Notes under the pieces: generated by a model | Seen by the model: only the letters and a program-made list of their open reading frames with translations | The model's database searches: none | What the model was told of the DNA's origin: nothing | Assembly (NCBI GenBank): GCA_001023535.1 | Contig: CP011020.1 | Coordinates: 2,307,734 to 2,371,733 of the forward strand | Source: Pseudomonas chlororaphis | GTDB taxonomy: Bacteria; Pseudomonadota; Gammaproteobacteria; Pseudomonadales; Pseudomonadaceae | DNA length: 64,000 bases | Direction of reading: 5' to 3' | Position numbers and translations under genes: made by a program | Shown: one piece after another, positions 27,437 through 36,238 of the stretch | How positions within the stretch are numbered: the first letter of the stretch is position 1 | Layout of the letters: each line of letters begins with the position of its first letter

Positions 27437-27690
27437 TGAATCTTTTTGACTTCTTTCGTGCCAACAAAAAGCCCAGTACCGCCTCGGTCGCGAAAGAGCG
27501 TCTACAGATCATCGTGGCGCACGAACGCGGCCAACGCAGCACCCCTGACTACCTGCCGGCCTTGCAGAAGGAACTGGTGGAAGTGATCCGCAAGTACGTC
27601 AACATCGGTAGCGATGACGTGCACGTGGCACTTGAAAGCCAGGGCAGTTGCTCGATTCTGGAACTCAATATCACCCTGCCGGATCGCTGA
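27436..27690 (+). CDS. minE: Cell division topological specificity factor MinE
   Basis: 84 residues. The N-terminal membrane/MinD-binding segment [30 protein letters not shown] is followed by the dimerisation domain [18 protein letters not shown]. Stimulates MinD ATPase and sets the oscillation. Start overlaps the minD stop by one base, so it is translationally coupled. Confidence 0.98.
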   Translation: MNLFDFFRANKKPSTASVAKERLQIIVAHERGQRSTPDYLPALQKELVEVIRKYVNIGSDDVHVALESQGSCSILELNITLPDR

Positions 27691-27736
27691 TAGATCCTGC
27701 GGGAGCCACGGCGGCTCGGGTCCCCACAGCCTTTTT

Positions 27737-27824
27737 TGTGGGAGCGAGCTTGCTCGCGAACGCGGTTTTCCAGACACATTGATCTTGAATGTGCCACCGC
27801 CTTCGCGAGCAAGCTCGCTCCCAC
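27737..27824. repeat. REPIN between minE and rluA
   Basis: TGTGGGAGCGAGCTTGCTCG and its inverse enclose about 45 bases. It probably separates minCDE from rluA at the transcript level. Confidence 0.85.
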
Positions 27825-27873
27825 GAGGGCCGGGCCCGAGCCGCCGTTGGCGTTTGTAAAGAGACTGTCTGCA

Positions 27874-28509
27874 ATGCCCTTGTCCAACATTCGCATCATC
27901 CACCAGGACGCCGCCGTGCTGGTGGTCGACAAGCCGACCCTGCTGCTGTCCGTGCCCGGTCGGGCCGACGACAACAAGGACTGCCTGATCACCCGCCTGC
28001 AGGAAAACGGCTATCCGGAAGCGCGAATCGTGCACCGACTGGACTGGGAAACCTCCGGCATCATCCTGCTGGCCCGCGATCCGGACAGCCATCGCGAACT
28101 GTCCCGGCAGTTTCATGACCGCGAAACCGAAAAAGCCTACACCGCCCTGTGCTGGGGCCAACCGGCGCTGGACAGTGGCAGCATCGACCTGCCGCTGCGC
28201 TACGACCCGCCGACCAAGCCTCGCCACGTGGTGGACCACGAACACGGCAAGCACGCCCTGACGTTCTGGCGCGTGCTGGAGCGCTGCGGCGACTGGTGCC
28301 GGGTCGAACTGACCCCCATCACCGGGCGCTCGCACCAGTTGCGCGTGCACATGCTCTCCATCGGTCATCCGTTGCTGGGCGACGGGCTCTACGCCCACCC
28401 GCAAGCCCTGGCCGCCTGGCCACGCCTGTGCCTGCACGCCAGCATGCTGAGCTTCACCCATCCACTGAGCGGCGAACGCCTGCGCTTCGAATGCCCGGCA
28501 CCCTTCTGA
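27874..28509 (+). CDS. rluA: Dual-specificity pseudouridine synthase RluA
   Basis: 211 residues from the ATG at 27874; the longer frame upstream is REPIN sequence. Makes pseudouridine in 23S rRNA (746) and certain tRNAs (32). Catalytic motif ARIVHRLDWETSGIILLAR (Asp of H-R-L-D, about residue 55), then TEKAYTALCWG, PITGRSHQLRVHM and LGDGLYAHP. No S4 domain, which fits RluA rather than RluC/RluD. The position just after minE matches other pseudomonads. Confidence 0.92.
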   Translation: MPLSNIRIIHQDAAVLVVDKPTLLLSVPGRADDNKDCLITRLQENGYPEARIVHRLDWETSGIILLARDPDSHRELSRQFHDRETEKAYTALCWGQPALDSGSIDLPLRYDPPTKPRHVVDHEHGKHALTFWRVLERCGDWCRVELTPITGRSHQLRVHMLSIGHPLLGDGLYAHPQALAAWPRLCLHASMLSFTHPLSGERLRFECPAPF

Positions 28510-28564
28510 GCACCGCGGTACACAACAGATGGCTCCCCTCGATTTAAGGTTTGGCAATCCGGTT

Positions 28565-29659
28565 ATGGCTCTACACGAAACCCCTGTCGACAAAGTCCCC
28601 CAGCAGTTGCTCTACCTGGTCTACGGCGACCAGGACGTCTACCGCCACGAGGCCAAGTTCAGCATCCTGACCGCCCTGGCCCACGGCAAGCCGTCGACCC
28701 TGCCGCGCATCCGGGTTCTCACCGACCGCCCCGAGGACTTCCAGGGCTGGCCGGTCGAGACCCTTGCCCTGAGCGCCGAACGGCTGGCGCAATGGCAGGG
28801 CGAGCATGGCTACATTCACCGTCGTAAGGCTTGCGCCATCGCAGCGGGCCTGACGCTGGCGCAAAAGACCCTGTTCGTCGACACCGATACGCTCTTCCTC
28901 GACGACCCCGACCTGTTGTTCCAGCAGATCCAGCCGGGGCAGTACCTGATGGACAGCTTCGAGTACGACTGGGACTACGTCTGCGAGCGCGAGGATTACC
29001 GTCGACTGGGCACGCACCTGGCCGCCCACGGCGTGAACCGGGGCAACGGCTTCAAGCTCTACAACAGCGGTTTGTGCGGCGTGACCGACAACGATGCAGG
29101 CCTGCTGGCCCAGGCCATCGAACGGATCGATCAGTGGACCGAAGGCGGCTTCGACATCCACACCATCGAGCAGATCGCCATTTCGTTCGGCTTGCGACAC
29201 GCGACCGTGCGCGAAACCAGGCGGCAGGTGTATCACTACTTCGCCGAGAAGCGCTTCTTCCACACCATGCAGGCACACTTCTTCGCCCAGCACGGCGAAG
29301 CCTTCAGGCCAGCGCTGGTGGAGCGTTGCCATGAAGTACCGCGCAGCAAGCCGTTCCCGACGGCCTGGCGGCGCCTGACAATCAAGTGGAAGTTGCGCAA
29401 CCAGCGCGGCGCGGCGCGCAAGATCGGCCGCGACCTGTTGTATGGCAGCGCGGCGCCGAGCCATCCGTACTACGACCTCTGCCGGCATCACTGGTGGGAT
29501 TCGGCCGCACGGGAAATTCAGCGCCTGGACCCACAGCGCCAGCAGCGGCTGTTTGGCCAATTGGAACGCTGGCCACGGGACCTGCCGGAACCGTCCAGGC
29601 CACAGGACAAGGCCCTGATCATGGCTCACCTGCGCGAGCGAGTCGCCACTTCGGGCTGA
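28565..29659 (+). CDS. Glycosyltransferase-like protein (GT-A type, DxD)
   Basis: 364 residues from the ATG at 28565; an ATG 12 codons earlier is also possible and neither has a strong ribosome site. The N-terminal half looks like a GT-A nucleotide-sugar fold: LYLVYGDQDVYRHEAKFSIL, then KTLFVDTDTLFLDDP with a D-x-D metal motif (about residues 104-108), then NRGNGFKLYNSGLCGV. The C-terminal third is basic and rich in Trp/Arg. No membrane segments. Acceptor unknown; the neighbours (rluA, aminopeptidase) give no hint. Confidence 0.72.
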   Translation: MALHETPVDKVPQQLLYLVYGDQDVYRHEAKFSILTALAHGKPSTLPRIRVLTDRPEDFQGWPVETLALSAERLAQWQGEHGYIHRRKACAIAAGLTLAQKTLFVDTDTLFLDDPDLLFQQIQPGQYLMDSFEYDWDYVCEREDYRRLGTHLAAHGVNRGNGFKLYNSGLCGVTDNDAGLLAQAIERIDQWTEGGFDIHTIEQIAISFGLRHATVRETRRQVYHYFAEKRFFHTMQAHFFAQHGEAFRPALVERCHEVPRSKPFPTAWRRLTIKWKLRNQRGAARKIGRDLLYGSAAPSHPYYDLCRHHWWDSAAREIQRLDPQRQQRLFGQLERWPRDLPEPSRPQDKALIMAHLRERVATSG

Positions 29660-29760
29660 TGGCGAGCAAGACACCGGCGAGGCTCGCATCGCCGGGATTG
29701 TGCCTGCAATGCAGACGGTCGATGGGGTAAACTGCCGTCCATTGCTGTCTGGAGTTACTT

Positions 29761-31050
29761 ATGCGCGCAGAGTTGAACCAGGGCCTGATCGACTTCCTCA
29801 AGGCCTCCCCCACCCCTTTCCATGCCACCGCCAGCCTTGCCCAACGCCTGGAGGCGGCGGGTTACCAGCGCCTGGACGAACGCGACACCTGGGCCACCGA
29901 GGCCAACGGTCGCTACTACGTCACGCGCAACGACTCCTCGATCATCGCCTTCAAGCTGGGTCGCAACGCCCCGCTGCATGACGGCATTCGCCTGGTCGGC
30001 GCCCACACCGACAGCCCGTGCCTGCGGGTCAAGCCGCAACCGGAACTGCAACGCCATGGGTTCTGGCAACTGGGTGTGGAAGTCTACGGCGGCGCGTTGC
30101 TGGCGCCGTGGTTCGACCGCGACCTGTCCCTGGCCGGGCGCGTGACCTTCCGCCGCGATGGCAAGGTCGAGAGCCAGTTGATCGACTTCAAGGCACCGAT
30201 CGCGACGATTCCGAACCTGGCCATCCACCTCAATCGCGAAGCCAACCAGGGCTGGGCCATCAACCCGCAGAACGAGCTACCGCCGATCCTCGCCCAGTTC
30301 GCCGGCGACGAACGCGTCGACTTCCGCGCCGTGCTCACCGATCAACTGGCCCGCGAACACGGCCTGAACGCCGACGTGGTGCTCGATTACGAGTTGAGTT
30401 TCTACGACACCCAGAGTGCCGCGGTCATTGGCCTGCACGGCGATTTCATTGCCGGCGCGCGCCTGGACAACCTGCTGTCGTGCTACGCGGGGCTGCAAGC
30501 CTTGCTCAATGCCGACACCGAAGAAACCTGCGTGCTGGTGTGCAACGACCACGAGGAAGTCGGCTCTTGCTCGGCGTGTGGCGCCGACGGGCCGATGCTG
30601 GAACAGACCCTGCGTCGCTTGCTGCCGGAAGGTGAAGAGTTCGTACGCACCATTCAGAAATCCCTGCTGGTGTCGGCCGACAACGCCCACGGCGTACACC
30701 CCAACTATGCCGACAAGCACGACGCCAACCACGGCCCCAAGCTCAACGCCGGGCCGGTGATCAAGGTCAACAGCAACCAGCGCTACGCCACCAACAGCGA
30801 AACCGCCGGGTTCTTCCGCCACCTGTGCATGGCCGAAGAAGTCCCGGTGCAAAGCTTCGTGGTGCGCAGCGACATGGGCTGCGGCTCGACCATCGGCCCG
30901 ATCACCGCCAGCCAGCTGGGCGTGCGCACCGTGGACATCGGCCTGCCGACCTTCGCCATGCACTCGATCCGCGAACTGTGCGGCAGCCATGACCTGGCGC
31001 ACCTGGTGAAGGTGTTGAGCGCGTTCTATGCGTCTCGCGAATTGCCCTAG
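29761..31050 (+). CDS. apeB: M18-family aspartyl/general aminopeptidase
   Basis: 429 residues, full length. Cytoplasmic dinuclear zinc aminopeptidase. Metal and catalytic motifs of the M18 family: [14 protein letters not shown] (His-x-Asp, about residues 80-84), [14 protein letters not shown] (bridging Asp), CNDHEEVGS (catalytic Glu pair), [12 protein letters not shown] and the C-terminal [12 protein letters not shown] plus [14 protein letters not shown]. Follows the glycosyltransferase-like gene by 100 bases and ends before a REPIN. Confidence 0.93.
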   Translation: MRAELNQGLIDFLKASPTPFHATASLAQRLEAAGYQRLDERDTWATEANGRYYVTRNDSSIIAFKLGRNAPLHDGIRLVGAHTDSPCLRVKPQPELQRHGFWQLGVEVYGGALLAPWFDRDLSLAGRVTFRRDGKVESQLIDFKAPIATIPNLAIHLNREANQGWAINPQNELPPILAQFAGDERVDFRAVLTDQLAREHGLNADVVLDYELSFYDTQSAAVIGLHGDFIAGARLDNLLSCYAGLQALLNADTEETCVLVCNDHEEVGSCSACGADGPMLEQTLRRLLPEGEEFVRTIQKSLLVSADNAHGVHPNYADKHDANHGPKLNAGPVIKVNSNQRYATNSETAGFFRHLCMAEEVPVQSFVVRSDMGCGSTIGPITASQLGVRTVDIGLPTFAMHSIRELCGSHDLAHLVKVLSAFYASRELP

Positions 31051-31060
31051 CCGTTAAACT

Positions 31061-31170
31061 GTGGCGAGGGAGCTTGCTCCCGCTGGGCTGCGCAGCAGCC
31101 CCAAAATCTGCAACTGAATGCACATTTGCCAGTGCTGCGCACTGGAGCGGGAGCAAGCTCCCTCGCCACA
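31061..31170. repeat. REPIN of the GTGGCGAGGGAGC class
   Basis: GTGGCGAGGGAGCTTGCTCC and its exact inverse, about 70 bases apart. It is a different subclass from the GTGGGAGCGAGC elements; related solo halves lie at 1066 and 43943. Confidence 0.85.
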
Positions 31171-31275
31171 ATGATGTCTGCCTCAAAACTCGAAGAGGCC
31201 GTGACACACATCATCACACCCCAGCCAAACCCCAACTAGACTGACCTTATCGCCCTCTCCGACAAGGCTGTCGCC

Positions 31276-31458
31276 ATGATCTCGATGTCTGCTTTCAATG
31301 CCATGCTGGTGCCGATCATCGCCGGCATGATCCTGCTGGCCATCGGTTTCAACTTCCGTGACAAGAACGTCGGCGTGTTTGCCATGTGGATCGGCATGCT
31401 GCTGATCCTCGCCACGGTGGTGTTCAAGATCCTGACCAAGCTCAACGAGTCGCTCTGA
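31276..31458 (+). CDS. Small membrane protein, two segments
   Basis: 60 residues. Two hydrophobic segments: AMLVPIIAGMILLAIGF (about 8-25) and GVFAMWIGMLLILATVVFKIL (about 33-53), separated by a short loop with FRDKN. A hairpin inner-membrane protein of unknown function. The ATG at 31276 lacks a strong ribosome site; the ATG four codons in is an alternative. Confidence 0.6.
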   Translation: MISMSAFNAMLVPIIAGMILLAIGFNFRDKNVGVFAMWIGMLLILATVVFKILTKLNESL

Positions 31459-31466
31459 CCTTGCCC

Positions 31467-32198
31467 TCAGGTCAGCGCCGGTTGCTCAGGCACGTCGACG
31501 CCGACATGGATCGCATCGTGTCGCCAGAACTCCAGGTCGCAGTCGATCAGCCGCTGATGCTGGTCGTAGTTGACCCGAGCAATGCGCAACCCAGGGCTGC
31601 CCACCGACACCTTCAGCGCCGCCGCGGCTTCCGGTTGCAGTGAGGTGGGCACGATTTCGAACTTCACCCGACCGTAGTGCAGGTCGTAGTGCCGGGCGTA
31701 CAGCTCGGTCATGGACTGGTTGAGGTCGAATTCGAGGATGCCCGGAAAGTACTGCGGGTTCAGGTAATGCTCGACGTACAACACCAGGCGCTCATCGATA
31801 CGCCGCGCCCGGCAGATCTGGATCACGCTCGACAGCGCCGGCAACTGCAACCAGGCACACACCGCCGCCGAGGCCGGTTGCAGGCGCGCCGAGATCACCT
31901 GGGTGGAAGGCACCCGCCCTTGCGCCGTGACCATGGCGTGGAAATGGCTGCGCTGCATCAGGTTGTAGGCCAGCCGAGGGGGCGAGACGAACCAGCCCCG
32001 GCGCTCTTCCCGATAAATCTGCCCCTGGGCTTCCAGCTGTAGCAAGGCTTCACGCACGGTAATGCGCGTGGTGCCAAACAACTCACTGAGCTTGCGCTCG
32101 GCCGGCAGCTTGCTACCCGGCGCCAGTAACCCATGGTCGAGCTGCTCTTGCAGGACCTGTCCGATGGCTGTCACCGCCTTGGTTGCATCGATGCGCAT
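31467..32198 (-). CDS. GntR-family regulator with UTRA ligand domain (HutC subfamily)
   Basis: 243 residues from the ATG at 32198 (a TTG one codon earlier is possible). The N-terminal winged helix (about 10-75) contains APGSKLPAERKLSELFGTTRITVREALLQLEAQG, the GntR signature. The C-terminal UTRA domain (about 90-240) binds an effector, often a sugar phosphate or phosphonate-like compound. It is divergent from the ABC importer and very probably controls it: the 350-base gap holds sites ending in CTAGACCA. Confidence 0.9.
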   Translation of the reverse strand: MRIDATKAVTAIGQVLQEQLDHGLLAPGSKLPAERKLSELFGTTRITVREALLQLEAQGQIYREERRGWFVSPPRLAYNLMQRSHFHAMVTAQGRVPSTQVISARLQPASAAVCAWLQLPALSSVIQICRARRIDERLVLYVEHYLNPQYFPGILEFDLNQSMTELYARHYDLHYGRVKFEIVPTSLQPEAAAALKVSVGSPGLRIARVNYDQHQRLIDCDLEFWRHDAIHVGVDVPEQPALT

Positions 32199-32212
32199 CA
32201 ACGTTACCTATC

Positions 32213-32224
32213 TGGACTAGACCA
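32213..32224. promoter_or_regulatory. HutC/GntR-type operator, site 1
   Basis: TGGACTAGACCA, one mismatch from the palindrome TGGTCTAGACCA, which resembles known HutC-subfamily operators. It sits 15 bases before the regulator start, so autoregulation is likely. Confidence 0.5.
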
Positions 32225-32382
32225 GCACTGATCCGGGGCGCGATCGCCCATCTGGCGACCCCGCTGCTTCTTCCAGCAAGCCTAGGCATTGCACATGACT
32301 GGCAGATGACAAAGGCGCCGAACGGTAGGCCTTGCACTGTGCAAACAACCGGCCAAGTCCTTTCAGATCAGCTGTTTAACCA

Positions 32383-32503
32383 TGGTCTACGCTTACTCGG
32401 TGGCCAACCCGCACGCACCTGGGATTTGCCGGCCCCCGCGGCGCCGACATCAAAATGTCACAGGGCTCGCCTACATTGGCTCAGGTATTGCTGACCTAGA
32501 CCA
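32383..32503. promoter_or_regulatory. Importer promoter region with half-site and operator site 2
   Basis: Contains a half-site TGGTCTA at 32383-32389 and TGACCTAGACCA at 32492-32503, whose right half CTAGACCA is identical to that of site 1. The latter ends 45 bases before the importer start, a fit position for repression. Confidence 0.45.
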
Positions 32504-32548
32504 ACACAACCGCAATCGCAGCGTTGAAAACGCCCATAGGAGCTTCGG

Positions 32549-33616
32549 ATGAAACAGCTTTTCCTGGCATCACTGTTAGGCTCGACCATTGCCATGTGCA
32601 CCGCCGCCATGGCCGCTGATACCGATCTGAAAACGTTGGAAGCCGCTGCGAAAGCGGAAGGCGCCGTCAACAGCGTCGGCATGCCCGATGACTGGGCGAA
32701 CTGGAAAGGCACCTGGGAAGACCTGGCGAAACAATACGGCCTCAAGCACGTTGACACCGACATGAGCTCGGCCCAGGAAATCGCCAAGTTCGCCGCCGAG
32801 AAAGACAACGCCAGCGCCGACATCGGCGACGTCGGTGCCGCCTTCGGCCCTATCGCGGTCAAGCAGGGCGTGGTCCAACCGTACAAGCCAAGCACCTGGG
32901 ACCAAGTCCCGGCCTGGGCCAAGGACCAGGATGGCAACTGGGCGCTGGCCTACACCGGCACCATCGCATTCATCGTCAACAAGAAACTGCTGCACGGCTC
33001 CGACGTACCGACCAAGTGGGCTGACCTGAAGGGCGGCAAGTACAAGGTCTCCATTGGTGACGTGAGCACCGCCGCCCAGGCCGCCAACGGCGTGCTGGCC
33101 GCCGCACTGGCCAACGGTGGCGACGAGAAGAACCTGCAACCGGCCCTGCTGATGTTTGCCGAGATTGCCAAGCAAGGTCGCCTGTCCATGGCCAACCCGA
33201 CCATCGCCACGATGGAAAAGGGTGAAGTGGAAGTCGGCGTGGTCTGGGACTTCAACGGCCTGAGCTACAAGGCCAAGATGGCCAACCCGGATGACTACGT
33301 CGTGCTGATCCCGTCCGATGGTTCGGTCATCTCCGGCTACACCACCATCATCAACAAATACGCCAAGCACCCGAACGCCGCCAAGCTGACCCGCGAATAC
33401 ATCTTCAGCGACGCCGGCCAGATCAACCTGGCCAAGGGCAACGCCCGGCCGATCCGCGCCGAGCACCTGACCCTGCCGGAAGAGGTCAAGGCCAAGCTGC
33501 TGCCGAACGAGCAGTACAAGCACGTCACGCCAATCAAGGACGCCGACGCCTGGGAGAAAACCTCCAAGGCCCTGCCACAGAAATGGCAGGAAGAAGTGAT
33601 CATCAATATGCAGTGA
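32549..33616 (+). CDS. ABC transporter periplasmic substrate-binding protein
   Basis: 355 residues; ATG after TAGGAGC. Signal peptide about 1-23 (LFLASLLGSTIAMCTAAMA). Family-1-type extracellular binding protein of the iron/polyamine/2-aminoethylphosphonate group: ADIGDVGAAFGPIAVKQG, ALAYTGTIAFIVNKKLL, and VGVVWDFNGLSYKAK. First gene of a five-gene importer/hydrolase operon (binding protein, phosphodiesterase-like enzyme, two permeases, ATPase). The ligand is probably an organophosphate or phosphonate, judged from the neighbours; the sequence does not prove it. Confidence 0.87.
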   Translation: MKQLFLASLLGSTIAMCTAAMAADTDLKTLEAAAKAEGAVNSVGMPDDWANWKGTWEDLAKQYGLKHVDTDMSSAQEIAKFAAEKDNASADIGDVGAAFGPIAVKQGVVQPYKPSTWDQVPAWAKDQDGNWALAYTGTIAFIVNKKLLHGSDVPTKWADLKGGKYKVSIGDVSTAAQAANGVLAAALANGGDEKNLQPALLMFAEIAKQGRLSMANPTIATMEKGEVEVGVVWDFNGLSYKAKMANPDDYVVLIPSDGSVISGYTTIINKYAKHPNAAKLTREYIFSDAGQINLAKGNARPIRAEHLTLPEEVKAKLLPNEQYKHVTPIKDADAWEKTSKALPQKWQEEVIINMQ

Positions 33617-33653
33617 GGCGCTAGTCAGCCCCGCTCGGATATCCAACGGAGAT

Positions 33654-33752
33654 CCAATTGTGGGAGCGAGCTTGCTCGCGATAGCGGTGTATCAGCCAGC
33701 ATTGATGTCGACTGACACGCCCTCATCGCGAGCAAGCTCGCTCCCACATTGG
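33654..33752. repeat. REPIN inside the importer operon
   Basis: Inverted CCAATTGTGGGAGCGAGCTT pair spanning the gap between the binding-protein gene and the phosphodiesterase-like gene. Such an mRNA hairpin would favour high expression of the first gene. Confidence 0.85.
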
Positions 33753-33802
33753 ACCTGCGGTGAATCCGAGCTTTCTGGTGTCCATCCGGAGTTTTGGTAT
33801 CC

Positions 33803-34609
33803 ATGAAGCACAACGTCATCCTGGTGCTGCTCGACGGCCTCAATTACGAAGTCGCCCGGCACGCCATGGGACATTTGCAGGCTTATGTCGGCGCAGGACG
33901 CGCGGCGCTGTACAAACTGGAATGTGAACTGCCGGCCCTGTCCCGCCCACTCTACGAATGCATCCTCACCGGCGTCGCGCCCATCGACAGCGGTATCGTG
34001 CACAACAACGTCTCGCGCCTGTCCAACCAGCGCAGCATTTTCCACTACGCCACCGACGCGGGCCTGAGCACGGCGGCCGCGGCCTACCACTGGATCAGCG
34101 AGCTCTACAACGCCTCACCGTTCGCAGCCGGTCGGGATCGGCATGTCGAGAACCCCGGGCTGCCCATTCAATACGGGCATTTCTACTGGAATGACCACTA
34201 CCCCGACTCGCACCTGTTCGCCGACGCCGAACACCTGCGCCAACGCCACCAGCCGAACTTCCTGCTGGTGCACCCGATGAACATCGACGACGCCGGCCAC
34301 CAGCACGGCCTCGACACGCCGCAGTACCGCAACAGCGCCCGCTCGGCCGACATCAACCTGGCGGTCTACCTGCAAGCCTGGCTCGACGCCGGCTACCAGG
34401 TGCTGGTGACCGCCGACCACGGCATGAACAATGACCGCTCCCACAACGGCCTACTGGCCGAAGAACGGGAAGTGCCGCTGTTCGTCCTCGGTGACGGCTT
34501 CAGCCTCGACCCCGCCGCGACGCCCCGGCAGCTCGAACTGTGCGGCACCGTGTGCCAGTTGCTCGGCATCGACCACGACAAACCCTATTGCCAGGAATTA
34601 CTCAAGTGA
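33803..34609 (+). CDS. Alkaline-phosphatase-superfamily phosphodiesterase/nucleotide-pyrophosphatase-like protein
   Basis: 268 residues from the ATG at 33803. Metal-site elements of the superfamily: VLLDGLNYE (Asp), LPALSRPLYECILTG (nucleophile region; Ser or neighbouring residue in place of the common Thr), HPMNIDDAGHQHGLD and TADHGMNNDRSHNG (Asp-His pair). It is shorter than secreted NPPs (about 400) and has no signal peptide, so it acts in the cytoplasm on what the importer brings in. Its TGA overlaps the GTG of the next permease gene. Confidence 0.82.
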   Translation: MKHNVILVLLDGLNYEVARHAMGHLQAYVGAGRAALYKLECELPALSRPLYECILTGVAPIDSGIVHNNVSRLSNQRSIFHYATDAGLSTAAAAYHWISELYNASPFAAGRDRHVENPGLPIQYGHFYWNDHYPDSHLFADAEHLRQRHQPNFLLVHPMNIDDAGHQHGLDTPQYRNSARSADINLAVYLQAWLDAGYQVLVTADHGMNNDRSHNGLLAEEREVPLFVLGDGFSLDPAATPRQLELCGTVCQLLGIDHDKPYCQELLK

Positions 34610-35451
34610 ACGCCATGACGCGCGGCAAATGGCTGGCAGCGTTGTGCCTGGTGCCCTTCGCGATTTTCTTCATCGTGTTCCAGATCGCCCCGCTGCTCTG
34701 GGTGCTGGTCAACAGCCTGGAATCGGAAGAGTTCGGCTGGGGCCTGGCCAACTTCAGCAAGATCTTCAGTTCCAAGTTCTACCTGCAGGCGATCCAGCAC
34801 AGCCTGGAGATCAGTTTCTGGTCCAGCGTATTCGGCATCATCATCGCCGTGCTCGGCAGCTACTCCCTGCGCCGGGTCGATTCGCGGCTGCGCAACTTCG
34901 TCAACGCCTTCGCCAACATGACCAGCAACTTCGCCGGCGTGCCCCTGGCCTTCGCCTTCATCATCCTGCTCGGCTTCAACGGCAGCATCACCCTCATGCT
35001 CAAGCAGGCGGGGATCATCGAGGACTTCAACCTGTATTCGAAAACCGGGCTGATCATCCTCTACACCTACTTCCAGATCCCCTTGGGCGTGCTGCTGCTC
35101 TATCCGGCCTTCGACGCGTTGCGCGAAGACTGGCGCGAGTCCGCCGAACTGCTGGGCGCCAACGGCTGGCAGTTCTGGCGGCACATCGGCTTGCCGGTGC
35201 TGACCCCGGCGTTGCTGGGCACGTTCGTGATCCTGCTGGCCAACGCCCTGGGCGCCTACGCCACGGTCTATGCGCTGACCACCGGTAACTTCAACGTCCT
35301 GCCGATCCGCATCGCCGCGATGGTTTCCGGCGACATCTCCCTGGACCCGAACCTGGCCAGCGCCCTGGCCGTGGTGCTGGTGGCGCTGATGACCCTGGTG
35401 ACCATCGTCCATCAGTTGCTACTCAAGAGGAGCTACCATGTCTCGCGCTGA
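34606..35451 (+). CDS. ABC transporter permease 1
   Basis: 281 residues from the GTG at 34606 (GTGA overlap with the previous stop, CAGGA upstream); the ATG at 34615 is an alternative. Six membrane segments of the binding-protein-dependent permease type. The EAA loop is present as DALREDWRESAELLGANGWQFWRHIGLPVLTPALLG, contacting the ATPase. Pairs with the next permease. Confidence 0.9.
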   Translation: MNAMTRGKWLAALCLVPFAIFFIVFQIAPLLWVLVNSLESEEFGWGLANFSKIFSSKFYLQAIQHSLEISFWSSVFGIIIAVLGSYSLRRVDSRLRNFVNAFANMTSNFAGVPLAFAFIILLGFNGSITLMLKQAGIIEDFNLYSKTGLIILYTYFQIPLGVLLLYPAFDALREDWRESAELLGANGWQFWRHIGLPVLTPALLGTFVILLANALGAYATVYALTTGNFNVLPIRIAAMVSGDISLDPNLASALAVVLVALMTLVTIVHQLLLKRSYHVSR

Positions 35452-36238
35452 ATCGAGCCCCGCCGGGCTTTATCATCGGGCGGTGGTGTACCTGCTGTTC
35501 GCCGTCCTGCTGCTGCCCCTGGCCGGCACGCTGGTGTACTCCATCGCCAGCAGTTGGTCGGCCACCGTGCTGCCGGCGGGCTTCACCTTCAAGTGGTACG
35601 TGCAGCTGTGGAGCGACCCGCGCTTTCTCAGCGCCTTCGGCCAGTCGCTGATCGTCTGCGTGGGCGCGCTGGTGCTGTCGGTGGTGCTGATCCTGCCGCT
35701 GCTGTTCGTGGTGCATTACCACTTCCCGAAACTCGATGCGCTGATGAACATCCTCATCCTGCTGCCCTTCGCGGTGCCACCGGTGGTGTCGTCGGTAGGG
35801 CTGCTGCAACTCTACGGCTCCGGGCCGCTGGCGATGGTCGGCACGCCCTGGATCCTGATCGGCTGCTACTTCACCGTCGCCCTGCCGTTCATGTACCGGG
35901 CGATCACCAACAACCTGCAAGCCATCAACCTGCGGGACCTGATGGACGCCGCCCAACTGCTCGGCGCCAGCACGTTCCAGGCGGCCGTGCTGGTGGTGCT
36001 GCCAAACCTGCGCAAGGGCTTGATGGTAGCGCTGCTGCTGTCGTTCTCGTTCCTCTTCGGTGAGTTCGTGTTTGCCAACATCCTCGTTGGCACCCGCTAT
36101 GAAACCTTGCAGGTTTACCTCAACAACATGCGCAACAGCAGCGGACACTTCACCAGCGCGCTGGTGATTTCCTACTTCTTCTTCGTACTGGTCCTGACCT
36201 GGGCGGCCAACATCTTGAACAAGGACAAAAGCCAATGA
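35438..36238 (+). CDS. ABC transporter permease 2
   Basis: 266 residues, six membrane segments, start inside the end of permease 1 (14-base overlap), AAGAGGAGC ribosome site. EAA loop: LMDAAQLLGASTFQAAVLVVLPNLRKGLM. Heterodimer partner of permease 1. Its stop overlaps the ATPase start (ATGA). Confidence 0.9.
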   Translation: MSRAESSPAGLYHRAVVYLLFAVLLLPLAGTLVYSIASSWSATVLPAGFTFKWYVQLWSDPRFLSAFGQSLIVCVGALVLSVVLILPLLFVVHYHFPKLDALMNILILLPFAVPPVVSSVGLLQLYGSGPLAMVGTPWILIGCYFTVALPFMYRAITNNLQAINLRDLMDAAQLLGASTFQAAVLVVLPNLRKGLMVALLLSFSFLFGEFVFANILVGTRYETLQVYLNNMRNSSGHFTSALVISYFFFVLVLTWAANILNKDKSQ

